Part shown: positions 42,458 to 52,048 of the stretch, in pieces
Layout of the letters: every line of letters begins with the position of its first letter
How positions within the stretch are numbered: position 1 is the first letter of the stretch
Position numbers and translations under genes: made by a program
Notes under the pieces: model-generated
Databases searched by the model: none
Told to the model about the DNA's origin: nothing
Seen by the model: the letters and a program-made list of their open reading frames with translations, nothing else
From: Scandinavium sp036409475
Lineage (GTDB): Bacteria; Pseudomonadota; Gammaproteobacteria; Enterobacterales; Enterobacteriaceae
Reading direction: 5' to 3'
NCBI RefSeq assembly: GCF_036409475.1
Contig: NZ_JAYRCK010000032.1
Span: 1-64,000 of the forward strand
DNA length: 64,000 nucleotides

Positions 42458-43002
42458 CAGTCGTCCTTAAGGGGCTGTAGCGTCAGATGGTTGTTTCCGG
42501 CCTCCAGGATGCGCGGTTTATCAGGATCGAGGTCCTCACGGTGGATAACCATCTTCCAGGTGTTATTCACCATATCCGGATGGCGGAACAAACCGATGAC
42601 AGCCACAAACTGAGCTTCTGTCTCCATTGGCATATCAAGAGTGGCGTCACCACCTGGTTTCACAACAACATCACGGCTAGCCAGTAAATCCGCTTTAAGG
42701 TAGGTCTCACCGTCTTTGAGCAATTGTTGATAGACGGTCTTATCGAAGGTTTTGCGGTCTTTTAATTGATAAACACGCACCACCACCGGCTCGGACAACG
42801 AATTACTCTCTCGGGCATCGGTATTCAGTGCTTCACGGGCGGTAAAATCCAGATGAAGCACTTTAATCTTCTTGTAAAAAACAGCGTTGAATGCCGACTT
42901 GCTCCCGTCGGCAACGCTCTGCGTCAGCCCACAGCCTGCCAGGTTGAGGGCGATGACTGGCAGCAGCCAGCGTGCGGATTTAGTCAAACTTATACGTAAC
43001 AC
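42457..43002 (-). CDS. tssJ: T6SS outer-membrane lipoprotein TssJ
   Basis: A 181-residue lipoprotein. The signal sequence ends in lipobox NLAGC (Cys near residue 23), followed by a transthyretin-like beta-sandwich (VLHLDFTAREALNTDA...VVVRVYQLKDRKTF...). TssJ anchors the TssM periplasmic domain to the outer membrane. I start at a GTG (43002) because AGGA lies 7-8 nt upstream and the signal peptide begins there; it overlaps the tssG 3' end by 23 bp. A longer ATG form at 43107 would put ~35 unrelated residues before the signal. Confidence 0.9.
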   Translation of the reverse strand: MLRISLTKSARWLLPVIALNLAGCGLTQSVADGSKSAFNAVFYKKIKVLHLDFTAREALNTDARESNSLSEPVVVRVYQLKDRKTFDKTVYQQLLKDGETYLKADLLASRDVVVKPGGDATLDMPMETEAQFVAVIGLFRHPDMVNNTWKMVIHREDLDPDKPRILEAGNNHLTLQPLKDD

Positions 43003-44065
43003 GTCGGTTTCCTTGTTGTATTTTTGCAGGCTGCAGGCCACTGTAATAGCCCAGTTCCGTGGTAAAAGTCTGTGGAATATCGTCTGAGGGATTCTCTTCT
43101 TCTGCACCTAACACGCCATTCATGCCCAGCCAGAAAGGCCCCTCTCCCAGAGGAGGCACTGTCAGCAAGCGAGTGCTGACCGTCAGCGTCATCTTTGCCT
43201 TGAATCGCCAACCCAGATAAACCCGAAGCATCACCAGAAAATCCTGGTAGAGCTTACCGTCTGGCTTCCAGCCCTTCGCTTCTTGATCGTTATCTGTCTT
43301 CAAGGCAATGAGCAGTTGGCTATTGGCATCCATCGCTTCATCGCCGAGAGGCGTGTTGCCATCCAGAAGAAAATCTTCATCACCGTAGAATCCTAGAGGC
43401 TGGCTAATTTCAATGGGCCGCAAACAGTACGGACTCACCTTTACCGTCGTGTCCGGTGCCAGCAAACTGACCAATGCCTGCATCCCTTCCTGGGTTTTAC
43501 CTGGCTGACGAAGTACGCCCAGCAATGCCAGAAAACGTGATACTGGGGTGGCGATGTGTTCTGCTGTGCCGGGAATACCCAATCCCACCAATCCCAGCAG
43601 TGATTGAGAAATACTGTCTGTTCCTCCGGGTTCAAACGTCGCCGGATAAGAGTATTTGCGCCAGATACGGTAAAACTGCGTCAGAATGCGGTGACTGAAG
43701 ATATCGAGGAAGCCCTGCAGCGCCTCATGACCTTCCCTGCGCTGGGCAATATCATCGAGATAGGCCGTCGGCAGCGGAGAATCAACCCCGTACATTCCCA
43801 AAAAAGTGGTACGAATAACCGGTGGTTTTCTCTCATCCTCTTCATCGTATTCAACGGCTCTTAGCTCACTGGCCGGAAACCCCATTCCTGGATGCGGGCT
43901 GAACCTTACCGGATCGTCGGAAGGATGGCTGGTCGAGCCCATCAACGGCTTACCTGGTTGACGTTTTTCCAGCAGCTGGCAAAAGCGATAAAAATTTATA
44001 CGATGAAGGTCGGCTTCCAGCCGCGGACTCAGCCGGGAATGCGGCGATTGTGCTTCTCTTCCCAT
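42980..44065 (-). CDS. tssG: T6SS baseplate protein TssG
   Basis: A 361-residue TssG (ImpH/VasB). Family features: the opening helix INFYRFCQLLEK near 24, DPVRFSPHPGMGFPASEL near 51, FLGMYGVDSPLPTAYLDDI near 88 and FLDIFSHRILTQFYRIWRKY near 118. It forms the baseplate core with TssF and TssE. Its 5' end overlaps tssF by 37 bp and its 3' end overlaps tssJ, a tightly coupled cluster. Confidence 0.94.
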   Translation of the reverse strand: MGREAQSPHSRLSPRLEADLHRINFYRFCQLLEKRQPGKPLMGSTSHPSDDPVRFSPHPGMGFPASELRAVEYDEEDERKPPVIRTTFLGMYGVDSPLPTAYLDDIAQRREGHEALQGFLDIFSHRILTQFYRIWRKYSYPATFEPGGTDSISQSLLGLVGLGIPGTAEHIATPVSRFLALLGVLRQPGKTQEGMQALVSLLAPDTTVKVSPYCLRPIEISQPLGFYGDEDFLLDGNTPLGDEAMDANSQLLIALKTDNDQEAKGWKPDGKLYQDFLVMLRVYLGWRFKAKMTLTVSTRLLTVPPLGEGPFWLGMNGVLGAEEENPSDDIPQTFTTELGYYSGLQPAKIQQGNRRVTYKFD

Positions 44066-45783
44066 TCCAGGCGTTCTCCAGTGGGTTGCAAAATGATAAC
44101 CAGACGGTTAAACAGGTAGATGTCGGTGTAGAGCGCGAAGAAGCGGCTCAGCATCTCACCAAACAAACAGATATCACCCCGCCCGGCAAAGCCGTGGCTA
44201 TCGAGCGTGACTTCTATCTGCACACCACGCACCAGATACCCTTGTTCGAAGCGTTCTGCTTCACTGTGTTTCACATCGATGATGGCTTCCAGACGGCGGC
44301 GGTTCATCTCACTGTGCGTCCATTCATACAGTGCCAGCGTACCGCGCAGTACTTCGGCGTTATCCATCATCGACAGGAAACCACTGCCGAGATGGCTCAG
44401 CACTCGCCAGTGAAAACGATCCTGATCGGGTGGATAACAAGGCAACGTTGGGGCACACAGATTACGTACGGCAATACTGGCTGAGGTGGTTTTCATCACC
44501 GTATCAAGCACCGTACTTTGCAGGGCGCGTCGTGGTAATTGTCCATTGGTTCCGGTGAGGGTTAATGAAAGGCTTTCATCCTCTGGCACCGTGTGATTAT
44601 CGAACGCTTCGCCACCAAGAATAAGCCAGGTGTTATGCAGCCCGGACGGGCCACGGCGCACGCGGGTGTGGTAGTAATATTCCGGCGCTTCATGACGCAT
44701 CATTCCACCTTTGTGGCGGAAACTCGAAAACGGCACGTAGGTGTGCTGGCTCGATGACATCACCGAATCCACCGCGTATATCTCCGTATGGCCATCCTGC
44801 ACGCGCATCGGGCGCAGCATGTATTCGGTCTGCAGGGAGTTGAGCGTCAGCGGGTCAGATTCCAGCGGGAACAGGTTAATCACCGGCACGCAGTTCAGGC
44901 GCAAATGCTTTTCGGTAAAGCTGAAGTCATGCTCCCAGCGCTCCGCCAGTACCACGTCGATTTCAAACCAGGGGATCTCCGCAGGGAAGGCTACCGTCTC
45001 CAGACCACGCAAGCCGGTGAACATGAACTTCTCACGGAAGGTAAAATATTCCAGCAGCAACTGATAGCCACTGAAACTGCTGTTGCCCTTCGGCCACAGC
45101 GTATCGTCATCGCCAAAGCCTTGCGCGGTAAAGTGCCCATCAAATGGCCTTCTGTCCACATCCCCCGGCATCCGTAACCACATGCGAGCCACATTCATCG
45201 TGAAGGCTTCGTGCATTGCGCAAGCCAACGGGGCATCGGCGTTGAAATACAGAGATATACAACTAAGATCGATACGGCTCCAGTCAGCCAAATCGCTACA
45301 GTTGAAGCGAAGCTTTACAACCGAACGACCATCAGAGTCGGTGGTCAAGTGAGCTGAATCCAGCGATAGCGGCTGGAGATGAATCTCTTTTGTGGTGGTG
45401 TACCGGCAACGCGTTCCTTTTTCACCAATCGGCCGGGAATTGACCTCGAAGCCTTTGGCGATGCGCATCTGCTCTTTCATTTCGCGCCAGTCAGGGGTGA
45501 ACTCGACCACCGACATAGAAGGAATGGTACGCAGGTAATGCGGCCACAGCAGGCTGACCAGCCCTTCGGTCAGCTCAGGCAGGTCGTCATCGAGCTTTTC
45601 GCGCAGCCGGCCCATCAGGAAGGCAAAGCCCTCGAACAGCCGCTCCACGTAAGGGTCGCGCGCCCCCGCTTTATCGAGATTGAGCATTGCTGCCTGCTCG
45701 GGGTGAGCACGGGCAAACTCTTCACCCGCCTCAAGCAGGTAGCGCATTTCAGCGTCATAATAACGCAGGGTTAAATCGTCCAT
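44029..45783 (-). CDS. tssF: T6SS baseplate protein TssF
   Basis: A 584-residue TssF (ImpG/VasA). The typical start is MDDLTLRYYDAEMRYLLEAGEEFARAHPEQAAMLNL, with DPYVERLFEGFAFLMGRLREKLDDDLPELTEGLVSLLWPHYLR by residue 90. It is the largest wedge component of the baseplate. I start at the ATG at 45783 because that gives the conserved opening; the frame extends 16 codons further. Confidence 0.95.
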   Translation of the reverse strand: MDDLTLRYYDAEMRYLLEAGEEFARAHPEQAAMLNLDKAGARDPYVERLFEGFAFLMGRLREKLDDDLPELTEGLVSLLWPHYLRTIPSMSVVEFTPDWREMKEQMRIAKGFEVNSRPIGEKGTRCRYTTTKEIHLQPLSLDSAHLTTDSDGRSVVKLRFNCSDLADWSRIDLSCISLYFNADAPLACAMHEAFTMNVARMWLRMPGDVDRRPFDGHFTAQGFGDDDTLWPKGNSSFSGYQLLLEYFTFREKFMFTGLRGLETVAFPAEIPWFEIDVVLAERWEHDFSFTEKHLRLNCVPVINLFPLESDPLTLNSLQTEYMLRPMRVQDGHTEIYAVDSVMSSSQHTYVPFSSFRHKGGMMRHEAPEYYYHTRVRRGPSGLHNTWLILGGEAFDNHTVPEDESLSLTLTGTNGQLPRRALQSTVLDTVMKTTSASIAVRNLCAPTLPCYPPDQDRFHWRVLSHLGSGFLSMMDNAEVLRGTLALYEWTHSEMNRRRLEAIIDVKHSEAERFEQGYLVRGVQIEVTLDSHGFAGRGDICLFGEMLSRFFALYTDIYLFNRLVIILQPTGERLEWEEKHNRRIPG

Positions 45784-45808
45784 ATTTATAATCTTTATAG
45801 TCTGGGAG

Positions 45809-47401
45809 TTAACTGCACAGCACCGCGGCACGAGCAGGATCCAAAGAGATTAGCCCGGAGAGCAATGAGTCCATTTCAGGTTGCAGGCGGATTTTATCTG
45901 CCTCATTGCGTCCGGCTTTACCACGCAGCAACTTGAGCCGGCGGGCTTTGACTTCAAACATGAGCTCTGGCACCCATTGCTGAAGCGTCAACGATTGAGC
46001 GCTACTGTCGAGTTCTCCCAGCAGATGCAGTGCCATTTCATTCTTGCCGTACTGCTCACTGACTCGGGCCATCAGCAGGCGCATCAGCCATTTGTCCCGA
46101 CAGGAACTGTAGCCCGGTTGTATCTGCAACCAATTGAGCGCAGCTTCAACGCCCTCATTGTCGGCTTTAGCCAGTACTTCAGGTTCCAGCGTTAACACAT
46201 CATCACCGCTGGCTGCCGTCGACGTAACGGGCTCATCTTTCCAGCCTGGCATGTCATCCAGCACGCTTTCGTTAATCCAGTTGGTGGTGACTTCATCGGC
46301 AAAGGGAGTTCCGTCATTAAAAGCCAGCGCTTCTAACCCCGGAAGACGGGCCAGTAAGCCTTGTAAGTCTCGACAAAGGATATCTGCGCGTATGCTGTCG
46401 CTATCCAGTTTCACCAGCGCCTGCCAGGCGTACCACTGCACATCCAGCCACAGATGATTCACGCCCTGCGCCAACAATGTGTCAGTATGTTCCAGCAGTT
46501 CAGACCAGCTTTTTTGCAGGTAAAGCCGTTTGAGATGAGCTTTATTGTCAGGCTTTGGCGGGACGAGCCGGGTACGTCCTGAGGCATCCAGAGGCGGTAA
46601 CTCCGTCAACGTATCCCAGCGGACGCTTTTCAACAGATGATGCCCCGCAAGCCAGCCACCAGGTTGATCGCGCAGGTATTTAGCCAGCACTTTGGCCTGA
46701 TCGAGCAAATCACGCCCTGAAGTGACTGCGTTCATCACAGGTGCAGAAGGCGCTGCCGCAGCTGAAGAGCTTTCTTCACGGCTGGTCTGCGGCACCATGC
46801 TATTGGCTCCCCCGCTTTGTACCAGCCGATTATCCAGAGCCAGATACAACGCGCCGAGATCCGGACGGGCGTCTTCGCTGAATAACAAAAACGACTGTTC
46901 CGCCAGCAACAGCACCGCGGCAATACGTTGCATGATGGACATATCGACTTCAGGGTACAGAGACAGGCTGTCTGTGACACGATTGCTGCCAAGCCATTCA
47001 AGGGCAGTTTTACGGCTGCGGTCACGCTGAGGGTGCAGTTGGCTACCAAACCGTTCAAGCATGGCCGCGAGAAGCTCAACGCCCTGCGCAAAACCCGTCT
47101 CTCCGTCCTGATGAAGACGCGCCCAGACATAAAAAGTGATCACCCGCAGATCTTTGCAGGTGTGGGTCAACAGCTTTTCAGCCAACTGGCAAATCAGGCC
47201 AGTATCAATGCCGGAAAGCTTGTTGACCTCCTCACGGATGCGCTGGAAATCATCGTCATAACCAGGATCTTCCCCGGCGGGTTCTTGCCCTGTAATCGGC
47301 AACAGCCAACTTTCCCATTCAGCGCTGCGAATTCGAGCCTGATTCAGTAGGGTTTCTTCATCAGATCCACAGGCGAGAAGCACGCTTTGTAGTGTTGCCA
47401 T
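45809..47401 (-). CDS. tssA: T6SS assembly protein TssA
   Basis: A 530-residue TssA. The ImpA N-terminal domain (residues ~25-190) contains ITGQEPAGEDPGYDDDFQRIREEVNKL, then a linker rich in Ser/Ala and a C-terminal VasJ-like domain. TssA primes tube and sheath polymerisation at the baseplate. It starts one base into the tssM stop (overlap at 47401). The C-terminus differs from the membrane-anchored relative at 39263-40615. Confidence 0.9.
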   Translation of the reverse strand: MATLQSVLLACGSDEETLLNQARIRSAEWESWLLPITGQEPAGEDPGYDDDFQRIREEVNKLSGIDTGLICQLAEKLLTHTCKDLRVITFYVWARLHQDGETGFAQGVELLAAMLERFGSQLHPQRDRSRKTALEWLGSNRVTDSLSLYPEVDMSIMQRIAAVLLLAEQSFLLFSEDARPDLGALYLALDNRLVQSGGANSMVPQTSREESSSAAAAPSAPVMNAVTSGRDLLDQAKVLAKYLRDQPGGWLAGHHLLKSVRWDTLTELPPLDASGRTRLVPPKPDNKAHLKRLYLQKSWSELLEHTDTLLAQGVNHLWLDVQWYAWQALVKLDSDSIRADILCRDLQGLLARLPGLEALAFNDGTPFADEVTTNWINESVLDDMPGWKDEPVTSTAASGDDVLTLEPEVLAKADNEGVEAALNWLQIQPGYSSCRDKWLMRLLMARVSEQYGKNEMALHLLGELDSSAQSLTLQQWVPELMFEVKARRLKLLRGKAGRNEADKIRLQPEMDSLLSGLISLDPARAAVLCS

Positions 47402-50400
47402 TATTCCATTCCATCCATGGCTAAGTGATCGCCGCCAGCCAGAGCCTGTGCCGTAGCAGAAGCATCGACACTGAATATCTGTGCCGGGAGACTGAAGTTA
47501 CGTAATTCCAGCAGGGCTAACGGCCCACTACCCAGTTGAGATCGCAGAACCCACTGCAACGTGCGTCCATCAGGGGCGGTAAAACTCATCATCCACTGGC
47601 TACGGTCGAGCTGCTGTCGCTTGCCCTGATCCAGCCAGCGAATAAAGCCCCAGGTTCCTCCGTAATCACCAAACAGACGTGCACCTGCGTTGGTCGAGGT
47701 CCAGGTCAGCATCGTGCCTGGTTTGTAGGTATCACCCGGCCAGCGGAAGGACTGCCAGTCCGCCATCTGATTGAAGTAATGGAGTTGCTGCCCGTCAATC
47801 GTTAACTGCGTATCTACCACCTGCGGTGCCGGGCGTGCCTGCAGCTCAAAACTGATCCCCTGGCTGCCGTCGGTAAACAGAATGTCCGACAGTTGACTCA
47901 GTTGGTTAACCGCGCGGAGAAAGGCTGGATTAAACGTCAATCCCTGGCTGTGTGTATTGTCTGGCACCCACTGACTCCCCTCTTTGTGCAGCACACCGCT
48001 CAGTTCAGTCGTCAGGAATCTGTCGATACGGCCCGTATCTTTGCGGATAAACTCGGCCAACATAGGCAATGAAACATCGCTTTTGCTTACAGCAAAGGGG
48101 AAGCGGCCATCAAAGGCGGTGCGCCAGTTGGCAACCACCGAACGACTCCAGCGATCGTTCAGGCTGGCGGCAGACGGCTGCAAAACCGTTTCCCAGGCCT
48201 GGGTCAGCGGCTGCACGAACATGGTACGGCCAAAACCGCTCCATTCTTCACCGAGGCTCGCCGCAACCAGACTGCCGTACTGCTGGGTATCGGTGAGATC
48301 AACGCTTTTCCCCTGAAACACGGTTTGCGCCAGCGTTTGCATCATCTCTTGCGGATCAGAGGCACTTGCCACCTGTTGCAGGCGCAAACGGACGCGGGTA
48401 ATTCGGGTCAGATACGTCTGCAAACTCAAGGTGCTGTCAGCTGACATAACATTGCTGGCATTGTTTTTGCCCATCAGCGTCAGGATCGGCCCAAATGAAT
48501 CATCGAGCGGCCCCTGTGGACCTGCAGCGCTCTGATCGATAGCGAGTTTATCTTTGTTGCCGATCAGGTTTTTCGCTGACTTGATAAGTGAATCGGAAAT
48601 ACCTTCGCTTTGCTGGCCGGTCTGCCCTTGCCAGGCGAGCGTATTCATCAAGGCAATGAGCGGCGACTGACGAACATCGCTCATCAATGTCAGTTGGTCC
48701 GTCACATCCGCAATGTTGTAAGCCGGGTTCCAGGACAGGCTATTGAGGAAGCTCAGCCAGCTACCCGCAAAATCAGTAAAGTAACGCTGTGTCAGACGTT
48801 CCTTTAGCGCTTCCGGTGAGAGGTCGACTGACACCGCCTTGCGGCTGTCACTGAGCACCCAGTCAATCTCATCCCGACGTGAATTTGCCGCTTTATCAAT
48901 CGCCTGCTGAATGCCGCCTTCCCAGGCCTGACGGGTAAACATACCGGGCACGACTTCATCGGTATTGAACAGGCGCCGGGCATCTGTGCCACCCGTCATG
49001 TCTTCCAGTGAGACATCAGCAAAGTTGCGGCGCACGGATTTGAGCATGTTCTCATAGAGGGTGCTTTCCGCGTTGCGGCGGCCAATCTGCTGCAAGAGAA
49101 CCTGTCGACTCTGGCTGACCAGCGACGGGTCTGGAGTAATTTTCCACTGTGGCTGTTGCGGCAGTTCAGAAATAGAGAACGCCCATAAATCTGGTGAAAG
49201 ACTCTGCCAGAGACCGGTAGAAATCCCCATGCGTATTGGCTGCACCGTTTTCATGGTTTGGGCATAAAACGCGCCATCCACTTTGTCCGGATGGGCCATC
49301 ATCAACCAGGCTTTCAACTGGTCGTAACCTGGTTTCGCCAGTTGCGTGCGCTGATCGCTGTTCGGGGCTGAATTTGCCAACGCAGTGAGCTTTTGCATCA
49401 GAGCTTCACTGGCCGGATCACGAATCAAACGATTATTCGCCACGCCGTACCAGGGCAACATTGCGCTAAGCAATTGCTGATTATGGTCAAGGCCAAAACG
49501 CTGATACCACGGAGTCCCTTCCTGGACGTTATGCTGCAAGCGACCCGCGGCGTTTCGCAGTTCATGCAACGCCGTAAGCTGGTAGTCAGAAACGGACGGG
49601 TGATTCACCAGGGCGCGAGCTTTACCCGCCACCGAAGAAATCTGGCCGTAATTCAGAGCAAAAGAGAGCAGCAGACCAGCGCCCCACAACCCCACTACAG
49701 CCATGAGGCACCAGGCCAAAATCTGTTCCCAGGCCATGCCAACACGGCGGCCACGAACACGAGTGCAATCTTCAGTAACCCCAAGCCAGGTGGCCGGCAA
49801 AGTCAGTGCGTGTTGGTGTAAAGGCTGCAGATACGCCGTTTCTTTTTCAGTCTCATCGCTGAACAGTTCTGGCTTATTGATCTGACTGAACATCAGCCCC
49901 CGCAGCGGGACGCGCTGTTGAGAACCGTATAACCATGGCATCAGGCGGGATGCCCAGAGCTTGCTTTCCCCCTGCTCAAGTTGCTGAGCAAGACGCAACA
50001 GAAAATCGAACTGACGCTTCTCAGCAATCTGAGAAATCCCCTGTTCCCGTAGTTGCGGAAGTAGCGTTCTGAGCTGTGTTGACACGGAATCCGGCAGCGC
50101 CCGTAACGGCAGAGTGATACCCACAGACTGTGCTTCACGCCCAGACTGAGACCACTCACTGCCACAAAGTTGCCACAGCCAGACGGGCGCAGAGTAACGT
50201 AATGCTTCGCTGATTTTCTCCAGCCCGCGCAAATCGTTGTCGCTCACCTGAGGCGTGAGATTCTGCTCTTCGCTGATCACCCGGACAATGCCGTCCAGCG
50301 GGCGTCCACGCCGCAATTTACGCAGCGCAGAGTATTTTTCCTTATCGGGCTCAACAGTCAGACTGCCGCCGTAAATCAATACCGTACGGTCACCTTCCAG

Positions 50401-50817
50401 CCATTGACTGCTTTGTAAGCCAGGAACCAGCTGTTCAATGGCTGTCTCTTCGCCGGTCACTAACAGCAGGCGGGTTTTGTTTCGCCAGAAGATGCCATAG
50501 CGGCGGCGGAGGTGGGCTTTTAAAGGATCTTTTTTGTTGGACTTTTTATCTTTACCATGGAAGTTAGCTGCGCCTGCCCCACCTATTTTATTAGGCTGAA
50601 AACGAGGCTCCCTTTGGTAGAACCACACTCCGAAATTCATTAACATCAGGAACACGGAGAACAAAAACATGCATAAGAACCAAAGACTCACTTTTTCTTT
50701 AGGTGATGCCCACCCAAAGGTATCCCCATAGTAGTAGCATCCAATAAAAATCAGCACGCCAAAAATAATAAGACAGGATACAAGTCCGATGACTCTCCAT
50801 TTTGCTGAGGTTCTCAA
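47401..50817 (-). CDS. tssM: T6SS inner-membrane protein TssM (IcmF)
   Basis: A ~1138-residue IcmF-family protein. TM1 and TM2 lie near residues 7-30 and 43-68, a cytoplasmic domain follows, TM3 (ILAWCLMAVVGLWGAGLLLSFAL) lies near 365-388, then the large periplasmic domain that contacts TssJ. The usual P-loop is degenerate (LLVTGEETAIEQL lacks GKT). I prefer a TTG start at 50817, with AGGGAG 7 nt upstream, one base after the upstream gene's stop; ATGs exist at 50856 and further upstream but overlap that gene. Confidence 0.92.
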   Translation of the reverse strand: MRTSAKWRVIGLVSCLIIFGVLIFIGCYYYGDTFGWASPKEKVSLWFLCMFLFSVFLMLMNFGVWFYQREPRFQPNKIGGAGAANFHGKDKKSNKKDPLKAHLRRRYGIFWRNKTRLLLVTGEETAIEQLVPGLQSSQWLEGDRTVLIYGGSLTVEPDKEKYSALRKLRRGRPLDGIVRVISEEQNLTPQVSDNDLRGLEKISEALRYSAPVWLWQLCGSEWSQSGREAQSVGITLPLRALPDSVSTQLRTLLPQLREQGISQIAEKRQFDFLLRLAQQLEQGESKLWASRLMPWLYGSQQRVPLRGLMFSQINKPELFSDETEKETAYLQPLHQHALTLPATWLGVTEDCTRVRGRRVGMAWEQILAWCLMAVVGLWGAGLLLSFALNYGQISSVAGKARALVNHPSVSDYQLTALHELRNAAGRLQHNVQEGTPWYQRFGLDHNQQLLSAMLPWYGVANNRLIRDPASEALMQKLTALANSAPNSDQRTQLAKPGYDQLKAWLMMAHPDKVDGAFYAQTMKTVQPIRMGISTGLWQSLSPDLWAFSISELPQQPQWKITPDPSLVSQSRQVLLQQIGRRNAESTLYENMLKSVRRNFADVSLEDMTGGTDARRLFNTDEVVPGMFTRQAWEGGIQQAIDKAANSRRDEIDWVLSDSRKAVSVDLSPEALKERLTQRYFTDFAGSWLSFLNSLSWNPAYNIADVTDQLTLMSDVRQSPLIALMNTLAWQGQTGQQSEGISDSLIKSAKNLIGNKDKLAIDQSAAGPQGPLDDSFGPILTLMGKNNASNVMSADSTLSLQTYLTRITRVRLRLQQVASASDPQEMMQTLAQTVFQGKSVDLTDTQQYGSLVAASLGEEWSGFGRTMFVQPLTQAWETVLQPSAASLNDRWSRSVVANWRTAFDGRFPFAVSKSDVSLPMLAEFIRKDTGRIDRFLTTELSGVLHKEGSQWVPDNTHSQGLTFNPAFLRAVNQLSQLSDILFTDGSQGISFELQARPAPQVVDTQLTIDGQQLHYFNQMADWQSFRWPGDTYKPGTMLTWTSTNAGARLFGDYGGTWGFIRWLDQGKRQQLDRSQWMMSFTAPDGRTLQWVLRSQLGSGPLALLELRNFSLPAQIFSVDASATAQALAGGDHLAMDGME

Positions 50818-50818
50818 T

Positions 50819-51994
50819 TTAAAGCTCCCTGCTATTATCAAACGGTCCAATGACATTAAACACATAGTCATCACCAACGCTGGCGACTATCAAAACCGGC
50901 TCATTGTTTGTTTCAGATATGAAGAGAGCCAGTGCAAACACCAACCAAAAATGAGTATCGCTTAACTTACCCAGTATTAAATTTAAATGCTGAGTCTCAT
51001 ACTCCCACTTGATATCCATGGATAAGCTTAACGTTCTTAGCACCTCCGAAACATCTAAAGCATCATTCACACTCATATTGCTAAAAAGTACCTTTGACGA
51101 CTTAAATACATCCGGCTGGTAAGTCATCATTTGAATAACCTCTTGTTTCATTGAATCTTTGTCGCATGCCATCGTTCGCAATGCCACGCCACCACTTTCG
51201 TTCTTTGCCAGTATTTCTCGGTGCGCCACCAACAAAATTGAAGCAAACTCGGTTGAGTCTGAGCAATATCTCTCAATACTTTCAATGTTTGCAGATATTA
51301 TTATCGACACTCTGCCAGCCTCAATATTAGATAGCGAGTCGAATTCTGGCTCTAATATATCGTTCCAATAAAAACAATTACCAAGGCAGTCATCTGAAAA
51401 ACCGATTGCAGTCCAACATTCTTTGAATGTTGAGAACGTAGCATAGCCACTACCATAGGTGAATATTACGTCAAATACGCATGTTTTCTTCAAGTTTATC
51501 AGTTGCGCTCTGACGGACGCTAATAGCTCATAAATTAATTGTTCTTCTGTGTAAGCATCCCCATTATGGCCACGTAATTTTAATTGCTGCTCGCTATATA
51601 TTTCAACGAAATGAGAGGTCGCTATATCAGATTGTGATATGACAGAAGGGAGAAATAACTTATAAGCAGGAACATAAAACTTTCGACTAGCCCATTCCGT
51701 CCAACCCTGCCTTGTCAACATAGCCTCCTGCTCTCTTGCTTCGTATGCCGACAAACAAACACCATAGTAATAAGTTCTAATGGAAAGAATAACAGAGTAG
51801 ACAAACAACCATATAAAGAACAACATAGTGAATGTTTTTGAAAAATTATGCTCTTCGGCGGGCGCAATGATTTTAACACTCCCCCAAGCCACAATCATTA
51901 CCATTAAAAAACAGATAAAAAAATAAAACCACCGCTTCCATTTTATGGAGGGAATCTTATCACCAGGAGGAATTATTTGCACCGGCCAACTCAT
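50819..51994 (-). CDS. Unknown T6SS-locus membrane protein (391 aa)
   Basis: I do not recognise a named family. Two transmembrane helices lie near residues 22-43 (FYFFICFLMVMIVAWGSVKII) and 56-77 (MLFFIWLFVYSVILSI), then a ~300-residue soluble part, with a short hydrophobic stretch near 345-358. The DNA is visibly more AT-rich than tssM and beyond. It ends one base before the TTG start of tssM. I use the ATG at 51994 (GGAG 6-7 nt upstream). It may be an accessory subunit of the TssM membrane complex or part of the effector module; neither is shown. Confidence 0.75.
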   Translation of the reverse strand: MSWPVQIIPPGDKIPSIKWKRWFYFFICFLMVMIVAWGSVKIIAPAEEHNFSKTFTMLFFIWLFVYSVILSIRTYYYGVCLSAYEAREQEAMLTRQGWTEWASRKFYVPAYKLFLPSVISQSDIATSHFVEIYSEQQLKLRGHNGDAYTEEQLIYELLASVRAQLINLKKTCVFDVIFTYGSGYATFSTFKECWTAIGFSDDCLGNCFYWNDILEPEFDSLSNIEAGRVSIIISANIESIERYCSDSTEFASILLVAHREILAKNESGGVALRTMACDKDSMKQEVIQMMTYQPDVFKSSKVLFSNMSVNDALDVSEVLRTLSLSMDIKWEYETQHLNLILGKLSDTHFWLVFALALFISETNNEPVLIVASVGDDYVFNVIGPFDNSREL

Positions 51995-52048
51995 ATCACT
52001 CTCCATCATTATCAATGGCACACTTCCATTAAGCTAAAGCACCATTTC

